The notes: generated by a model not told the origin, from the sequence alone. 64,000 bases of DNA from Anaerolineae bacterium (GCA_018432315.1 JAHDLB010000042.1:62001-126000); one strand, 5' to 3'; counted from the first letter of the stretch, positions 53,129 to 62,945 are shown. Made by a program: numbers and translations.

Positions 53129-54220
53129 TCAGTTGTCCGGATTCACGATGGTGGCCGACAGGGGCAGCCCGACGAAGTCGGCGTAAGCCTGGGCCGCGGC
53201 CAGGACCTGGTCCTCTGCCGTGCCGAGCGGCGCGAAAGGCAGCAGCGTGACCTCGACCGACTTCTTCTTGAGGCGACGTTTCCAGGTGCCCACGACCTGC
53301 CCGCTGACGACGATCATCGCCAGGAAAATGCCGTTGTTCCCTGGGACGACCTTTTGCGCGTGTTCGGCGGCGAGCACCGCGCGCCGGTCCTTGTACCCTA
53401 GCAGGAATTCGTCGAAGCCCGGCAGCAGGACGGCATCGCCCACGCCATTGGGCAGGGACGGCGCGCTCTCGCTATACCAGTATTCGGCGCCCTCGATCGT
53501 TTCCGACAGCAGCGCCGGTTTGGCCCCTTCGAGCCCCTGCCGGGCGTCGGCCACGGTGAGCCCTGCCCACCACGCGAAATCGTGCACGGTGGCCGGACCG
53601 TGGCTGACGAAATAGCGCCGGGCGAGTTCGACGAGCGCTTCCTCACGCGGCAGATCGCGCGCGTCCGGCGCCCATTCGTCCAGCAGCGCGAATGTCTGCT
53701 GTTTGCCCTCCATGGGGCCCACGCAGATCATGCCGCTTTGCGAGAGGTTCCACAGGATGTGATAGCCGCGCTGGCCCTGCGTGCTGATGCCCGCGTCCTT
53801 CAATAGGGCCATCATCTCCGGGCGGGACAGGCGCTTGCCGCCGCTCAGCGCCTCGCGGAACAGGTCCCCGCAGCGCGCGATGATTTCCACGGTGAGATCG
53901 AGATGGGCCATGCGGCGCTTGTTCTCCGCCTGCATCCGCACCGCGGACAGGTTGAGCATCCAGCGGGCGTTTTCTGGCGGGACGAAATGGATGGTGCCGC
54001 GCATCGGCCAGGTCCGGATGATCTTGGCGTCCTCGATGGCTTGCTCGACGTCCGCCAGCGTGGCGGACCGGGTCCGCACGCCGATGGCCCATACGGCCTG
54101 TCCGTAGTCCTGCGCCTGGAGCGCGCCCATCCAGCGCACCGCGTCTTCGGGGTGGTCGAATGGGTCCCCGGCGATGTGCTGGGTGGCGAGCCGGCGCAAG
54201 CCGATGTCTTGCTGGAGCAT
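53129..54220 (-). CDS. Winged-helix DNA-binding (HTH_42, AlkZ/YcaQ-like) protein
   Basis: 363 residues from ATG 54220. The family start is clear (RRLATQHIAGDPFDHPEDAVRWMGALQAQDYGQ), with a TWPMRGTIHFV strand, the W-W-A-G-L segment and a GFDEFLLGYKDR region. Relatives include DNA glycosylases (AlkZ, YcaQ) that remove alkylated or cross-linked bases; their catalytic Q-x-Q motif has a counterpart in QAQDYGQ. So a DNA-repair role is possible, but many members are uncharacterised. It lies between the BBE-type oxidoreductase and the deaminase on the same strand. Confidence 0.82.
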   Translation of the reverse strand: MLQQDIGLRRLATQHIAGDPFDHPEDAVRWMGALQAQDYGQAVWAIGVRTRSATLADVEQAIEDAKIIRTWPMRGTIHFVPPENARWMLNLSAVRMQAENKRRMAHLDLTVEIIARCGDLFREALSGGKRLSRPEMMALLKDAGISTQGQRGYHILWNLSQSGMICVGPMEGKQQTFALLDEWAPDARDLPREEALVELARRYFVSHGPATVHDFAWWAGLTVADARQGLEGAKPALLSETIEGAEYWYSESAPSLPNGVGDAVLLPGFDEFLLGYKDRRAVLAAEHAQKVVPGNNGIFLAMIVVSGQVVGTWKRRLKKKSVEVTLLPFAPLGTAEDQVLAAAQAYADFVGLPLSATIVNPDN

Positions 54221-54310
54221 GGTTTCACCCCCGTGGGTTGGTTCGGGCAGCACTCGGCGCTGCCCGCAGCGACAGCGCCGAGTGCGTTCCAGTGAACGAT
54301 TGTCCGCGCC

Positions 54311-55768
54311 CTACGACGCAGAACCGTCGTTCGCCGGCGGGATGTTCTGGTTGAGCCGGAACAGGTTGGCCGGGTCGTACCGGCGCTTGATCGCAGTCAG
54401 CCGGTCCCAGGTGGGTCCAGGATAGGCTTCGCGCACGCGCGCCTCGCCTTCGTCCCCGATGAAGTTGACGTAGGCGCCGGTGCTGTCCTGGCGCAGCGCC
54501 GCCGCGAATTCCTCGGCCCAGGCTTCCTGTTGCGGGGCGTCCTCCGGATTCATGTATATCGCGGCCACTTGCGCCATGATCCGCCGGTCGCGATGCGCGA
54601 ACGCGGTCGCGTCGGCGGGCACGCGGGCCATTGCCCCGCCCAACACCCGGAGCTGCGTGACGGCCATCTGCGCGGTGGAATTGTTCAGGTAATCGAAGAT
54701 CACGTCCGCCCCGCGCTGGTCGAGCGCGTCGAGGAACATCGTGCGGCCCGCCGCGATCGGGTGGTATTCGCCCTCTTCCGGCGGGTAAAGCTCCGGGTAG
54801 CGCATGGGCCGGACCATGTCGACGATGGGCGTTGCCAGCGCGCGGAACGGCGCGAGAGCGCGCTCGCCGGCATCGGCGTCGCCCGCGTAGGCCATCAGCG
54901 CCATGGCGATGAGCTTGCCGTGATATTCGGCGGGCACGAACGGCATGGGCGGCGCGACCATCACGTTGAGGATGGTCGATAGCTCTTCCGGCGCGGCCTC
55001 GGCTTCGGCCAGGAACGAGCGCACGACGTCGGGCGTCGCTGGGAGGATGAGCATCCCGCCCACGACCGTTTCGACCTCGTGCAGCCGGAACTGGAACCGC
55101 GTCACGACGCCGAAGTTGCCGCCGCCGCCCCGGATCGCCCAGAAGAGGTCCGGGTGCGACTCGGCATCCACGCGCAGGAGCTGGCCGTCGGCGGTGACGA
55201 GTTCCGCGGCCAGCAGGTCGTCGATCGTCAGGCCGTGCTTGCGGACGAGGTAACCGATCCCGCCGCCCAGCGTGATGCCCCCGATCCCGACCGAGCCGGT
55301 GTCGCCGAACCCGGTCGCGAGGCCGTGCTCCGCCGCCGCGGTGGTGTACTCGCCCGCGGTCAACCCCGCTTCGGCCCACGCGGTCCGCCCTTCGACGTCG
55401 ATATCGAGCGCCTTCATGGCCGAGAGATCGAGCGTGATTCCCCCGTGCGAGACGCTGTGACCGGCAGCGCTGTGGCCGCCGCTGCGGATGGCAAGCTCCA
55501 TCCCGGTGTCGCGCGCGAGCGTGACGACACGCGCCACGTCGGTCGCGTCGGCGGCGCGAATGATGACCGCGGGCCGGCGATCGAACCCGCCGTGGAAGAC
55601 GGTGCGCGCCTTGTCGTACCCATCATCGCCGGGCGCGATCACCTGGCCGTTGAAGGTGGCGCGAAGCTGCGGGATCGAGAGTCCCTCCCCGACGAGGGCC
55701 GGGTTGTTTGCGCCGTTGTCTGAGGCACGTTCCTGAGTGGTCAGGGCGTTCTTGTGTTCGAGTGACAT
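54311..55768 (-). CDS. FAD-linked oxidoreductase of the berberine-bridge (BBE) type
   Basis: 485 residues. The FAD_binding_4 domain shows IRSGGHSAAGHS, in which His99 is the expected covalent FAD anchor, and GIGGITLGGGIGYL. The second anchor (a cysteine before the VG-x-GG motif in bicovalent members) is absent: the segment reads GDTGSVGIGG. So a single covalent bond is predicted. The C-terminal BBE domain (YVNFIGDEG, WDRLTAIKRRYDPANLFRLNQNI) is complete. No signal peptide is seen. Members oxidise sugars, alkaloids or aromatic alcohols; the substrate is unknown. Confidence 0.9.
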   Translation of the reverse strand: MSLEHKNALTTQERASDNGANNPALVGEGLSIPQLRATFNGQVIAPGDDGYDKARTVFHGGFDRRPAVIIRAADATDVARVVTLARDTGMELAIRSGGHSAAGHSVSHGGITLDLSAMKALDIDVEGRTAWAEAGLTAGEYTTAAAEHGLATGFGDTGSVGIGGITLGGGIGYLVRKHGLTIDDLLAAELVTADGQLLRVDAESHPDLFWAIRGGGGNFGVVTRFQFRLHEVETVVGGMLILPATPDVVRSFLAEAEAAPEELSTILNVMVAPPMPFVPAEYHGKLIAMALMAYAGDADAGERALAPFRALATPIVDMVRPMRYPELYPPEEGEYHPIAAGRTMFLDALDQRGADVIFDYLNNSTAQMAVTQLRVLGGAMARVPADATAFAHRDRRIMAQVAAIYMNPEDAPQQEAWAEEFAAALRQDSTGAYVNFIGDEGEARVREAYPGPTWDRLTAIKRRYDPANLFRLNQNIPPANDGSAS

Positions 55769-55886
55769 GTCGCTTCTCCCTACTGTTGATTCGATGCTTG
55801 CTGCGTTGCTGGCGCGCGTCCGGTGCCGGGCGCGTGCCGGGTTTGGGGATCGTCACTATCTGTCGGAAGACGTCCTCATTCGTAAC

Positions 55887-55941
55887 AGAACAAATGTTCT
55901 ATGCCCTTGAATAAAGTACATCTTTTTCTTGCTAATGTCAA
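55887..55941 (-). promoter_or_regulatory. Candidate promoter and palindromic operator of the BBE-type gene
   Basis: On the minus strand TTGACA (55941-55936), 17 bp, a weak TACTTT (55918-55913). Just downstream is the inverted repeat AGAACA-AA-TGTTCT (55887-55900). The repeat matches the GAAC-N4-GTTC pattern of Gram-positive LexA boxes but may belong to another repressor. Confidence 0.45.
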
Positions 55942-56039
55942 ACAGACAGTATTACGTAGAGAGCATGCGAAGGTTTCATCACTCGGCCAAAGCGAAGGGT
56001 GGCCCGCAGCCGGGCGGGCCACCGGCGGTTGTCAGCGGG

Positions 56040-56447
56040 TTATGACTGCGAATCGGGCGCCTGAAAGAGCGTGATCTGCATCCCATCCGGAGCCTGCAGG
56101 CGCGCGTTTCGGTCGCCCCAGGGCGTGACCAGCGGCCCGCGAATCAGGCTGGCGCCGTGCTCGACCAGGCGCTCGACCGCCGCATCGACGTCCGGCACCT
56201 GGAACGCGAAGCGAATCTGGCCGCTGAGGCGCTCGCCCGCTTCGATCTCGTCCACGTTGGCCGCGTGCTTCTCGTCGAAGATCTCCAGCGTGGCGCGGCC
56301 CATCTCGAGCAGCATGGCGCGACCATCGTTGTCTGTCCACAGCGCGGCAGGCTCGAGGCCCAGCCCGCGGCAGTAGAGATCGACCAGCCGCTCATAGTCG
56401 GCGACGGTGAGGGCAACTCGCATTTCCAAAACCGGCGATGTCGTCAT
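56040..56447 (-). CDS. VOC-superfamily (glyoxalase/bleomycin-resistance-like) protein
   Basis: 135 residues made of two beta-alpha-beta-beta-beta modules: VALTVADYERLVDLYCRGLGL ... LEIFDEK and FAFQVPDVDAAVERLVEHGA ... LQAPDGMQITLFQ. It could be a lyase, dioxygenase or antibiotic-binding protein; VOC members need metal residues from both modules, of which the Glu in LEIF is visible. AGGAGCAC precedes the ATG. It is 90 bases downstream of the MerR-type regulator gene on the same strand and may be co-regulated. Confidence 0.82.
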   Translation of the reverse strand: MTTSPVLEMRVALTVADYERLVDLYCRGLGLEPAALWTDNDGRAMLLEMGRATLEIFDEKHAANVDEIEAGERLSGQIRFAFQVPDVDAAVERLVEHGASLIRGPLVTPWGDRNARLQAPDGMQITLFQAPDSQS

Positions 56448-56537
56448 GGTGTGCTCCTGGTGTGGTCTGCGATGACATGCGATGGTCCGATTCTAGCACA
56501 ATGCCCATTGTTTATACGCAGCGAAAACGGCGTTGTG

Positions 56538-56939
56538 TCACTCGCGTTCGAGCGAAGGTTCCTGCTGCTGGATGAGCGATTCGTACAGCCCGATCTTGTA
56601 GCGGATGAGCTTGAGATGCTCGCGCACCTCGGCGATGCGCGCCTCGGCTTCCTGCTGGAGCATCCGCAGCATGTCCACCCGTTCGGGCAGCGTGTCGTCG
56701 CCCTGGCGCTGAAGCTCGGCGTAGCGTTGCATCTGCTGGATCGACATGCCGGTCGCGCGCAGTTTGTTGAGGAACTCGATCCAGCCGACGTCGTCCATCG
56801 TGTAGCGGCGGTGAGTGTTCTGCGCACGGTCGATGGTGTGGATGAGGCCGATGCGCTCGTAGTAGCGCAGCGTATGGGTGCTCAGCCCGGTGGCCTCCGC
56901 GACCTGTTGAATGGTGAGTTCGTCGACCTGGGTATCCAT
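56538..56939 (-). CDS. MerR-family transcription regulator
   Basis: 133 residues: N-terminal MerR winged helix (LTIQQVAEATGLSTHTLRYYERIGLI ... RRYTMDDVGWIEFLNKLRATGMSI) and a C-terminal dimerisation helix (LQQEAEARIAEVREHLKLIRYKIGLYESLI). There is no cysteine, so it is not a metal-thiolate sensor. It resembles the AdhR/YhdM-type members linked to aldehyde stress. It is encoded downstream of the aldo/keto reductase, whose promoter has a MerR-type 19-bp spacer. Confidence 0.9.
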   Translation of the reverse strand: MDTQVDELTIQQVAEATGLSTHTLRYYERIGLIHTIDRAQNTHRRYTMDDVGWIEFLNKLRATGMSIQQMQRYAELQRQGDDTLPERVDMLRMLQQEAEARIAEVREHLKLIRYKIGLYESLIQQQEPSLERE

Positions 56940-56991
56940 GTCTCGCTCGCTCTTTCACTCGCAGAGAATCGTATTGTATCGAAGATGGGGC

Positions 56992-57066
56992 GGGAGTGCC
57001 CACTCGTTCGCTCTCCCGGCGAGCGCGTGTACCGCTCACGCGCTCGCCACCAGGGGAGGCACTCCC
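56992..57066. repeat. Nested long inverted repeats between the aldo/keto reductase and MerR genes
   Basis: Inner perfect 12-bp stem GGCGAGCGCGTG/CACGCGCTCGCC (57018-57029 with 57037-57048, 7-base loop). Outer 9-bp stem GGGAGTGCC/GGCACTCCC (56992-57000 with 57058-57066). A competing hairpin GGGGAG-GCA-CTCCCC lies at 57053-57067. No T-run. It follows the reductase stop by about 35 bases and may end or stabilise its transcript. Confidence 0.7.
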
Positions 57067-57100
57067 CCCGCGCCGGACGTCCCGCGATTTACCGGGCGAC

Positions 57101-58084
57101 TCAGTCGGTCGGGACAGGACGGCCCAACAGCTCGTCGATCTGGCGCATCTGGTCCGCGCTCAGCGGCCCGTACTGCATGGCGCCGGCGTTTTCGGCAGCC
57201 TGCGCCACGGTGCGAATCCCCGGAATCGGGATGGTGATCGCGCTGCGCGCCCAGATCCAGGCCAGCGCGCCCTGCGCCAGCGTGCGCCCGCCGCTGGTCA
57301 GGATGTCGCGCAGCGCGTCGAGGTTTTCGAGGGTGGGCGTGAAGAACGTGTCGAGCGACCAGGGATCGCGGCGCACGTCATCCTTAGCGAAGACTGTGTC
57401 TTTGGTGTATTTGCCGGTGAGCGCGCCGCGCGCCAGCGGGCTGCGGTTCACGCTGGCGAGATTCGCCTGCGCGCACAGCGCCAGCATGTCCGCCGCATCC
57501 ATGACCACGTTCAGGTCGTGCTGGATGCCCGCGCAGTGCTCGCCGTCGGCAAACACGCGCGCCGCCTCGACGGAGTCCGTGCTCCAGCCGTAATACCGGA
57601 TTTTGCCGTCACGGACCAGCGCTTCCAGCTCGTCGCGCACGGCGACGGCGGGCTCCAGCGGGTAGTCCCACACGTGCAGCCAGTACAGGTCGATGACATC
57701 CGTGTTCAGGCGGCGCAGGCTGGCTTCACATTCGGCCCGCACGTTCCTGATCACGTCGCTATCCTGGGGGTGGCGGGCGACGACTTTGGCGGCCTCATCG
57801 ACGTGAAAGCCGAACTTGGTCGCGATGATCGCCTGGTCGCGCCGGTCTGCCAGCGCCTTGCCCAGAATGTGCTCGCTGTGCCCGGCGCCATAGTTGGCCG
57901 CGGTGTCGAAGAAGGTGATCCCGTGGTCCAGCGCGTGCTGGATGGCACGAATCGACTCGGCATCGTCGACTTCGCCCCAGCCGGCCTGTAGATCGCCGAG
58001 CCGCCACGTTCCTCCAATGGCCCAACAGCCCATGCCCAGCGGGGAAACCTCGATATTCGAACGTCCCAAAGATCGTGAATTCAC
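57101..58084 (-). CDS. Aldo/keto reductase
   Basis: 327 residues from GTG 58084, with AAGGAG upstream. TIM-barrel NADPH oxidoreductase: N-terminal SPLGMGCWAIGG, the catalytic region FFDTAANYGAGHSE (Asp and Tyr), Lys in IIATKFGFH and His in LYWLHVWDYP complete the tetrad. The C-terminal coenzyme segment is IPIPGIRTVAQAAENAGA. Members reduce aldehydes and ketones. The MerR-type promoter upstream suggests induction by an electrophile or aldehyde. Confidence 0.9.
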   Translation of the reverse strand: MNSRSLGRSNIEVSPLGMGCWAIGGTWRLGDLQAGWGEVDDAESIRAIQHALDHGITFFDTAANYGAGHSEHILGKALADRRDQAIIATKFGFHVDEAAKVVARHPQDSDVIRNVRAECEASLRRLNTDVIDLYWLHVWDYPLEPAVAVRDELEALVRDGKIRYYGWSTDSVEAARVFADGEHCAGIQHDLNVVMDAADMLALCAQANLASVNRSPLARGALTGKYTKDTVFAKDDVRRDPWSLDTFFTPTLENLDALRDILTSGGRTLAQGALAWIWARSAITIPIPGIRTVAQAAENAGAMQYGPLSADQMRQIDELLGRPVPTD

Positions 58085-58174
58085 TTTCGGCACTCCTTGT
58101 CTAACACGCGAACGGTGCGCGGACGAGGCACCGCGCTGCCGTGCGGCAGGCTGTGCCGCGCCCTCGCAATTCAC

Positions 58175-58205
58175 AGTGTACAAGTTAGAGTGCGCTCTAA
58201 GTCAA
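58175..58205 (-). promoter_or_regulatory. MerR-type promoter with palindromic 19-bp spacer before the aldo/keto reductase
   Basis: On the minus strand TTGACT (58205-58200), a 19-bp spacer, TACACT (58180-58175). The spacer region holds the perfect inverted repeat TTAGAG-N4-CTCTAA (58185-58200). An over-long spacer with a centred palindrome is the hallmark of MerR-activated promoters, and this arm sequence resembles AdhR-type operators. Confidence 0.82.
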
Positions 58206-58307
58206 GACCCCAATTTTCCCGGCTGGACGGGGCAGGGTGCGCGGGGAAAAAGCGGGAATGGAGGCGCGTTCCGGCTGGTGGCACCCATTCCCGCTGCGGG
58301 CGAGGAC

Positions 58308-59298
<991 letters not shown>

Positions 59299-59315
<17 letters not shown>

Positions 59316-60324
59316 GTGGGCCTCCGTTTCCTACGTCGTCTTTGCGCCAGCAGGCGACGTGGTGATGCTCGCTCACCGGTTCCTCGGGCGGCATCTCGTG
59401 CAGGCAGCGCTCGATCACCATGTGGCAGCGCGGCGCGAAGGGGCAGCCCTCCGGCAGCGCCACCTGGTCCGGCGGCTGGCCGGGGATCGAAAACAGCCTG
59501 GTGTTGGGCGGCGCGTCGAGCCGGGGGAGGGAGCCGAGCAGGCCGAGCGTGTACGGGTGGCGCGGATTGCCGTACAACTCCTTGACCGGGGCGGCCTCGA
59601 TCACGTAGCCGGCGTACATCACCATCACGCGCTGCGCGAGCCGGGCCACCACGCCGAGATCGTGCGTGATCCAGATGATCGCCATGTTGGTTTGCTGCTG
59701 CAGGCGCCGGACGAGGTTCACGATCTGCGACTGGATTGTGACGTCGAGCGCGGTGGTCGGCTCGTCGGCAATCAGCAGGTCGGGCTCGCACGCCAGCGCC
59801 ATCGCGACCATGGCCCGCTGGCGCATCCCGCCCGAGAACTGGTACGGGTAATCTTTGAGCCGCGCGCGCGCGTTGGGAATGCTGACCATCTCCAGCAGCT
59901 CGGCGGCGCGCTGGGTGGCGGCAGCGCCGCTCATCTTCCAGTGTTGTTCGAGCGCCTCGGTGATCTGCCGCTCGATGGTCAGCACGGGGTTGAGCGACGT
60001 CATCGGATCCTGAAAGATCATGGCGATCTCGTTGCCGCGCACCTTGCGGATCTGTTCGTCGTTCAGACCAAGCAGATCGCGCCCCTTGAACATCACGCGC
60101 CCGGACTCGATCTTGCCGGGCGGCTGCGGGATCAGGCGCATGATCGAGCGCACGCTGACGCTCTTGCCGCACCCACTCTCGCCGACAATCGCCAGGGTTT
60201 CGCCGTGGTCGATGTTGTACGACACGCCGTTGACGGCATGCACGACGCCCTCGCTGGTGTAAAAGCGTGTAACGAGATTCTCGACTTCCAGCAGCAAGTC
60301 TCTTGGCTCCTCACTATTCAGCAT
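59299..60324 (-). CDS. Peptide-type ABC transporter ATPase (DppD-like)
   Basis: 341 residues. Walker [13 protein letters not shown], signature [15 protein letters not shown], Walker [12 protein letters not shown], and the C-terminal oligopeptide cysteine domain ([20 protein letters not shown]). Its start overlaps the end of the FadR-type regulator gene by 11 bases, so regulator and both ATPases form one coupled minus-strand operon. Confidence 0.92.
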
Positions 60325-61012
60325 GATCGGTATCGGCTCGCACGCGGCCTTGAAGATTCTTGAAGCTAGCCAGCAGCCTTTCGCGCGCCAGGGCCGGATC
60401 GCGGCTTTGGATCGCGTCGAAAACGGCCCGGTGCGACCGGTACTCGACCCGGATATCGGCTTCGCCGTGCAGGTCGCTGTCCACCGTCTCGAAGGCGCGC
60501 CAGAAGACGTGCAGCAGGCTGGCGAAGGTGTCGTTTTCCAGCGAGCGGTACAGCACGTCGTGGAAGCGCTCGTCCAGGTCGGCGAAGCTCTCGTCCGAGT
60601 CGAAGCGCGCTTCCCACTCCTGCAGGATGGCCTCCAGCTCGGCGATGTCCCCGGTCGTCATCCGCGCGACGACCTCACCGATCGTCGCCGCCTCCAGCCA
60701 GACGCGAATCTGCATCAACTCCCTGAACGCCGCCGGGTTGAAGCAGATCCCGTAGCTGAGCGTTTCCAGCACGGGGTCCAGGTTCCATTTGCGGACGAAA
60801 AACCCCTCGCCGCGCTGCACCCGGACGATGCCCAACGATTGCAGCGATTTCATGGCTTCGCGGATCGAGCTGCGGCCCACGCCCAGGTCGGCGGCAAGCT
60901 GCGCTTCGGGTGGCAGCGAGTCGCCGGGCTTGAGTTTCTTTTCGAGGATGTAACGTTTGATGTGCTTGCGGACCGTCTCGCTCAAGACGGGCCGGCGAAA
61001 GTTGGCGTTCAT
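60314..61012 (-). CDS. GntR-family regulator of the FadR/FCD type
   Basis: 232 residues from ATG 61012; a TTG seven codons upstream is possible but weaker. Winged helix: VLSETVRKHIKRYILEKKLKPGDSLP and LGVGRSSIREAMKSLQSLGIVRV. The all-helical FCD effector domain follows (DERFHDVLYRSL with the His of the metal/ligand site, HRAVFDAI). Such regulators respond to organic or sugar acids. It is the first gene of the minus-strand operon and faces the binding-protein gene, so it likely controls both directions through the palindrome at 61110-61130. Confidence 0.9.
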   Translation of the reverse strand: MNANFRRPVLSETVRKHIKRYILEKKLKPGDSLPPEAQLAADLGVGRSSIREAMKSLQSLGIVRVQRGEGFFVRKWNLDPVLETLSYGICFNPAAFRELMQIRVWLEAATIGEVVARMTTGDIAELEAILQEWEARFDSDESFADLDERFHDVLYRSLENDTFASLLHVFWRAFETVDSDLHGEADIRVEYRSHRAVFDAIQSRDPALARERLLASFKNLQGRVRADTDHAE

Positions 61013-61076
61013 CTGGCTGCTCGAATAACTCAAAGAATACAGCAGTTCTATTTCCAGGGTTTGGACCCGTGCCGTG

Positions 61077-61105
61077 TTGACAAGTCGATGGATTCTTCTT
61101 ATACT
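61077..61105 (+). promoter_or_regulatory. Plus-strand promoter of the second peptide importer
   Basis: TTGACA (61077-61082), 17 bp, TATACT (61100-61105). Predicted start near 61112, inside the palindrome. Confidence 0.85.
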
Positions 61106-61109
61106 ATAA

Positions 61110-61130
61110 TTCAGATGTCTGATATCTGAA
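61110..61130. promoter_or_regulatory. Palindromic operator shared by two facing promoters
   Basis: TTCAGAT-N7-ATCTGAA, nested in a wider inverted repeat whose outer arms TTATACT (61099-61105) and AGTATAA (61134-61140) are the two -10 regions. It is the likely site of the FadR-type regulator. Confidence 0.78.
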
Positions 61131-61133
61131 CTA

Positions 61134-61163
61134 AGTATAACATCAGCTAAATTTGAATGTCAA
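61134..61163 (-). promoter_or_regulatory. Minus-strand promoter of the regulator-ATPase operon
   Basis: On the minus strand TTGACA (61163-61158), 18 bp, TATACT (61139-61134). Predicted start near 61127, so the two transcripts overlap by about 16 bases at their 5' ends. Confidence 0.85.
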
Positions 61164-61297
61164 CCATGCCGAGCCTTCGTTTTTTCTCATCCTGACATAC
61201 CGGCCAGACGGATTCTAAGGAGGCCCCTATCGCACGTTTTCCTCGCACTTTTCCCAAACTGGTTCGTAGCTTTAGACAGACTGGAGAGAATCTCGTT

Positions 61298-62923
61298 ATG
61301 ATCAAAAGACTGGTTGTGCTGCTCATCGTCCTCGCCATGCTGGTCCCGGCGCTGCCCGTGGCGCTGGCGCAGGATGGCGAACAGGTGCTTTACGTGGGGC
61401 TCGATGTTGGCCCCGGCGGCTACAACAACAGTATGCCGTACAACTATGGCGCCGGCCACACCATGCACATCAAAATGTATACCCCGCTGTTCGTGTGGAA
61501 CGCCGACTCGACTGACATGGAGCCCTTCATCGTAGAGAGTTACGAATCCAACGACGACTTCACCGTGTGGACGTTCAAGCTGCGCGAAGACGTGTACTTC
61601 TCGGACGGCGAGCAGCTCACAGCCCACGATGTCAAGTTTACGGCTGACTTCATGACCGCGCCCGACATCAACGTCGAGAACTTCAACCACGTCAACGAAG
61701 CGTATGCCCAGATCGAGGGCTTCGACGCGCGCCGTAATGGCGAGGCGGACGAGCTGGTCGGCGTTCAGGTGATCGACGACTTCACCTTCCAGTATACGCT
61801 GAGCACGCCCAACCCCCGCGTCTATGGCCGCATGTACGGCACGTACGTCTTCCCCGAGCACGCGATCGACTTCGAGCCCGCGGATTACCAGACAACCGAC
61901 TGGTGGTACAACCCGGACAAGCAAGTTGGCTCGGGCCCGTTCGTGGTGGGCGACTATCGCCGCGACGAGTACATCGAGCTGGTGCCCAACGAGTATTACT
62001 TCAAGGGCAAGCCCAAGCTCGACCGCCTGGTCAGCCGCTACTTCCCGGATGAAACCGCCGCCGTGCTGGCGCTGGCTGCCGGTGAGATCGACTTCTCCTA
62101 CGTCAGCCCCGACGTCATCCCGACGCTCGATCAGGATAAGTTCACCATCTTTAGCGGCAACTCGTACGTGTCGATCTTCTTCCACGTCGACTACTCCAAT
62201 TCGCCCGAAGCATGGCAGGATCTCCGCGTGCGGCAGGCGTTCATGTACGCCGTCGATCGCCAGGCCATCGCGGACATCGTGCTCGAAGGTACTCACTCGG
62301 TGCTGCCGTGCCTGGTCCCGATCGAGAGTGTCTACACCGACGACCTGAACGACTACGCCTACGACCCGGACATGGCCCGCGAGCTGCTGGCCGAAGCCGG
62401 TGTCGATCCGAGCGACCTGGGCACCATCGACTGGATAACCCACCCCGGCTACGCCAATCCCCTGATGCGGGATGCCGTCCAGGCGACGCAGGCGTACCTG
62501 GCTGACGTCGGCATCCAGGCGGAAATGCGCTACCTGGACCTGCCCACGTGGCGGACGACCTATCTGGCCGAAGGCTATCACATGGGCTTCCGCGGCCAGG
62601 CCTACCCGATCTTCAGCCCGCCGTTGACCAACCTGTACACGAATGCAGGCGGCCAGGGCGGCGACATCATCGGCTGGGACTGGGCGGCCACCGGGTTCGA
62701 GGCGAAAGTCTCCGAGATTCAGCTTGCGCCGACGTTCGAAGAATACACGGCCAAGTTGGGCGAGCTGTGCCAGATGGAAAACGAACAGCTCCCGTGGCTG
62801 CCGATGTGGGTCGGCCAGCGCTATGGCGCGGCCAACAACCGCATCCAGGACTTCTACTGGTATCCCGCCGGCGGTGGTGGCCCCTATGACGACCACGCTG
62901 AGTTGTGGTATGTTGAAGACTAA
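61298..62923 (+). CDS. Peptide-type ABC substrate-binding protein (SBP_bac_5)
   Basis: 541 residues. Signal peptide MIKRLVVLLIVLAMLVPALPVALAQ (cut near residue 25), then YVGLDVGPGGYN. SBP_bac_5 landmarks are FKLREDVYFSDGEQLTAHDVKFTADF and the later DLRVRQAFMYAVDRQAIADIV segment. Ribosome site GGAGAG. It differs in sequence from the binding protein at 48442 and is the first gene of the plus-strand half of this importer. With a FadR/FCD regulator, its cargo may be a peptide, sugar acid or oligosaccharide. Confidence 0.9.
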   Translation: MIKRLVVLLIVLAMLVPALPVALAQDGEQVLYVGLDVGPGGYNNSMPYNYGAGHTMHIKMYTPLFVWNADSTDMEPFIVESYESNDDFTVWTFKLREDVYFSDGEQLTAHDVKFTADFMTAPDINVENFNHVNEAYAQIEGFDARRNGEADELVGVQVIDDFTFQYTLSTPNPRVYGRMYGTYVFPEHAIDFEPADYQTTDWWYNPDKQVGSGPFVVGDYRRDEYIELVPNEYYFKGKPKLDRLVSRYFPDETAAVLALAAGEIDFSYVSPDVIPTLDQDKFTIFSGNSYVSIFFHVDYSNSPEAWQDLRVRQAFMYAVDRQAIADIVLEGTHSVLPCLVPIESVYTDDLNDYAYDPDMARELLAEAGVDPSDLGTIDWITHPGYANPLMRDAVQATQAYLADVGIQAEMRYLDLPTWRTTYLAEGYHMGFRGQAYPIFSPPLTNLYTNAGGQGGDIIGWDWAATGFEAKVSEIQLAPTFEEYTAKLGELCQMENEQLPWLPMWVGQRYGAANNRIQDFYWYPAGGGGPYDDHAELWYVED

Positions 62924-62945
62924 CCTCGCCGGTTAGTCAGGTTCC

